DNA from: Crossaster papposus
Lineage: Eukaryota; Echinodermata; Asteroidea; Velatida; Solasteridae
Direction: 5' to 3'
Assembly (NCBI GenBank): GCA_037893245.1
Contig: JBAIAA010000020.1
Location: forward strand, 124,001-188,000
Length of the DNA: 64,000 nucleotides
Position numbers and translations under genes: made by a program. The notes beneath the pieces were generated by a model. It was not told where the DNA came from. It was given only the letters and a program-made list of their open reading frames with translations, and ran no database searches. Positions 61,924-64,000 of the stretch are shown piece by piece. The first letter of the stretch is position 1. Each line of letters starts with the position of its first letter.

Positions 61924-64000
61924 ACGTGGAGGGATGCCATTTGTAAAATGGCTGCTTGCAGGCTCGGGAAGTATCACTTTTCGGGAGGTGTGTTTCTTTC
62001 GGTGTGAATATTAAAAAATGTAATTGGCTAACCTACTAAAAATTGAAAAGAAATGGAAAGATAAAGACCAAGACAATAATCTGATTGTTGTTTGAGAAAC
62101 CCCAGTGATGTCGGTGTGCAAGAAACTTGGTCGTGAACATTGTTGATTTTACACTCTTTTCAATGGGACTTGAATTAGGCAGGTGCACCATATAGGAGTG
62201 CACCACCCTAATTGTAAGGAACATTTCTACGCTAGCTCATTTGCATTAAAAGTGCCCCCACAATTTCTTTTGAAAACGGATGCCGTTTGGTGAAAGAAAT
62301 GGTGGGATTGTGTAAATATAGCATTGGATCAACTCCCTGGTTTTTGAGCTTCAATCCGAGGGCAGACTTGACAAAATTACGGTTGAAAAATGGGTCCTAA
62401 TTGCCCTAGAACGTGGAGGGATGCCATTTGTAAAATGGCTGCTTGCAGGCTCGGGAAGTATCACTTTTCGGGAGGTGTGTTTCTTTCGGTGTGAATATTA
62501 AAAAATGTAATTGGCTAACCTACTAAAAATTGAAAAGAAATGGAAAGATAAAGACCAAGACAATAATCTGATTGTTGTTTGAGAAACCCCAGTGATGTCG
62601 GTGTGCAAGAAACTTGGTCGTGAACATTGTTGATTTTACACTCTTTTCAATGGGACTTGAATTAGGCAGGTGCACCCTATAGGAGTGCACCACCCTAATT
62701 GTAAGGAGAATTTCTACGCGAGCTCATTTGCATGAAATGTGCCCCCACAATTTCTTTTGAAAACGGATGCCGTTTGGTGAAAGAAATGGTGGGATTGTGT
62801 AAATATAGCATAGGATCAACTCCCTGGTTTTTGAGCTTCAATCTGAGGGCAGACTTGACAAAATTACGGTTGAAAAATGGGTCCTAATTGCCCTAGAACG
62901 TGGAGGGATGCCATTTGTAAAATGGCTGCTTGCAGGCTCGGGAAGTATCACTTTTCGGGAGGTGAGTTTCTTTTGGTGTGAATATAATAAAATGTAATTG
63001 GCTAACCTACTAAAAATTGAAAAAAAATGGAAAGATAAAGACCAAGACAATAATCTGATTGTTGTTTGAGAAACCCCAGTGATGTCGGTGTGCAAGAAAC
63101 TTGGTCGTGAACATTGTTGATTTTACACCGTTTTCAATGGGACTTGAATTAGGCAGGTGCACCCTATAGGGTGCACCACCCTAATTGTAAGGAGAATTTC
63201 TACGCGAGCTCATTTGCATGAAATGTGCCCCCACAATTTATTTTGAAAACGGATGCCGTTTGGTGAAAGAAATGGTGGGATTGTGTAAATATAGCATAGG
63301 ATCAACTCCCTGGTTTTTGAGCTTCAATCTGAGGGCAGACTTGACAAAATTACGGTTGAAAAATGGGTCCTAATTGCCCTAGAACGTGGAGGGATGCCAT
63401 TTGTAAAATGGCTGCTTGCAGGCTCGGGAAGTATCACTTTTCGGGAGGTGAGTTTCTTTTGGTGTGAATATAAAAAAATGTAATTGGCTAACCTACTAAA
63501 AATTGAAAAGAAATGGAAAGATAAAGACCAAGACAATAATCTGATTGTTGTTTGAGAAACCCCAGTGATGTCGGTGTGCAAGAAACTTGGTCGTGAACAT
63601 TGTTGATTTTACACCGTTTTCAATGGGACTTGAATTAGGCAGGTGCACCCTATAGGGTGCACCACCCTAATTGTAAGGAGAATTTCTACGCGAGCTCATT
63701 TGCATGAAATGTGCCCCCACAATTTCTTTTGAAAACGGATGCCGTTTGGTGAAAGAAATGGTGGGATTGTGTAAATATAGCATAGGATCAACTCCCTGGT
63801 TTTTGAGCTTCAATCCGAGGGCAGACTTGACAAAATTACGGTTGAAAAATGGGTCCTAATTGCCCTAGAACGTGGAGGGATGCCATTTGTAAAATGGCTG
63901 CTTGCAGGCTCGAGAAGTATCACTTTTCGGGAGGTGTGTTACTTTTGGTGTGAATATTAAAAAATGTAATTGGCTAACCTACTAAAAATTGAAAAGAAAT
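61924..64000 (+). repeat. array segment: return of the 36.6-39 kb order at the window end
   Basis: A CATATAGGA 487-bp monomer (62186), then a CCTATAGGA 487-bp monomer (62680), then family-1 monomers repeat the order seen at 36.6-37.9 kb, with the same internal spacing. GTTACTTTTGG reappears at 63939, 3,405 bp after 60534. The array continues past the window. Confidence 0.75.

Larger units (their letters stand above)
4075..64000 (+). repeat. satellite array, about 123 head-to-tail monomers of 486 bp
   Basis: GCCCTAGAACGTGG recurs at 4075, 4561, 5047, 5533, 6019, 6506, 6992 and onward to the window end, always in the same orientation, without inversion or foreign insertion. The first palindrome (4341) and last complete one (63642) are 59,301 bp apart: 122 x 486 + 9. 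That is explained exactly by ten 487-bp monomers (an extra base at the palindrome centre) and one 485-bp monomer (near 24208). Copies differ by only a few substitutions, mostly shared between distant copies. No open frame spans a monomer, and I see no similarity to rDNA, histone, snRNA or 5S clusters. The unit is not a satellite I can name. The right edge lies outside the window. Confidence 0.98.

Noticed and set aside
6139-62224. Recurrent 62-codon minus-strand open frames
   Set aside because: They arise only in the seven monomers with the CATATAGGA one-base insertion, which shifts frame across the palindrome. They are a by-product of the repeat, not a gene.
4509-63581. Recurrent 85-codon minus-strand open frames
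   Set aside because: They appear wherever a family-1 monomer has GTGAGTTT and ATATAAAAAAA, which remove stop codons, and vanish in family 2. No domain or start context is conserved beyond the repeat itself.
4075-64000. CENP-B box in the satellite
   Set aside because: The TTCGGGAGG and TCCCGAAAAG words were checked against NTTCGNNNNANNCGGGN on both strands; the required spacing is not met.
4075-64000. CRISPR array or multigene RNA cluster (rDNA, 5S, snRNA, histone)
   Set aside because: The whole 486-bp unit repeats without unique spacers, and none of the conserved gene cores is present.

Overview
The window looks like animal nuclear DNA, most plausibly from a marine invertebrate. The basis is a GT-AG spliced cysteine-rich extracellular gene, tRNA-derived SINE copies, short non-autonomous DNA transposons, and a very large satellite array. 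An amphioxus-like genome would fit the exon style and the dense small transposons, but the species cannot be fixed from this sequence.

Left part, 1-4074: ordinary single-copy DNA. It holds three consecutive plus-strand exons (1734-1892, 2769-2997, 3693-3886) of a secreted or membrane-anchored protein built from repeated GYYC/CPxG cysteine modules of the ephrin-receptor-like GCC2/GCC3 type. The introns and upstream DNA carry a 514-bp long-inverted-repeat element between TTAA sites (470-983), a 304-bp element with CACT(A) ends and subterminal repeats (2048-2351), a tRNA-derived SINE with clear A and B boxes (about 3425-3680), and an older SINE-like copy (about 3100-3315). The open frame loses the module pattern near 3886, only 190 bp before the satellite begins.

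Right part, 4075-64000: one uninterrupted head-to-tail satellite array, about 123 monomers of 486 bp, running off the window. By hand count ten monomers are 487 bp and one is 485 bp, which accounts exactly for the spacing between the first and last palindrome. There are two monomer families with linked diagnostic bases, plus mosaics. Rare shared variants recur at exact multiples of the monomer, showing shifting higher-order repeats: 4/3/4-mers at 6-12 kb, an 11-mer (5,346 bp) at 14-23.6 kb, a 7-mer-related set (7/9-mer) at 26-35 kb, a tandem triplet of 487-bp units at 35.7-37.1 kb, and 4/5/6-mers at 39-54.6 kb. No real gene was seen in the array; the recurrent 62- and 85-codon minus-strand frames are by-products of the repeat.

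The most interesting point is that each monomer carries a 40-bp near-perfect palindrome, with a perfect 22-bp core in about 109 of 123 copies. It reads like the tail-to-head junction of two terminal inverted repeats (TAGGGTGCACC...). The satellite may therefore be a tandemly amplified MITE-like transposon. Two further 3-nt-loop inverted repeats, an octamer ATTTGCAT and a B-box-like GGATCAACTCC also recur in the monomers.
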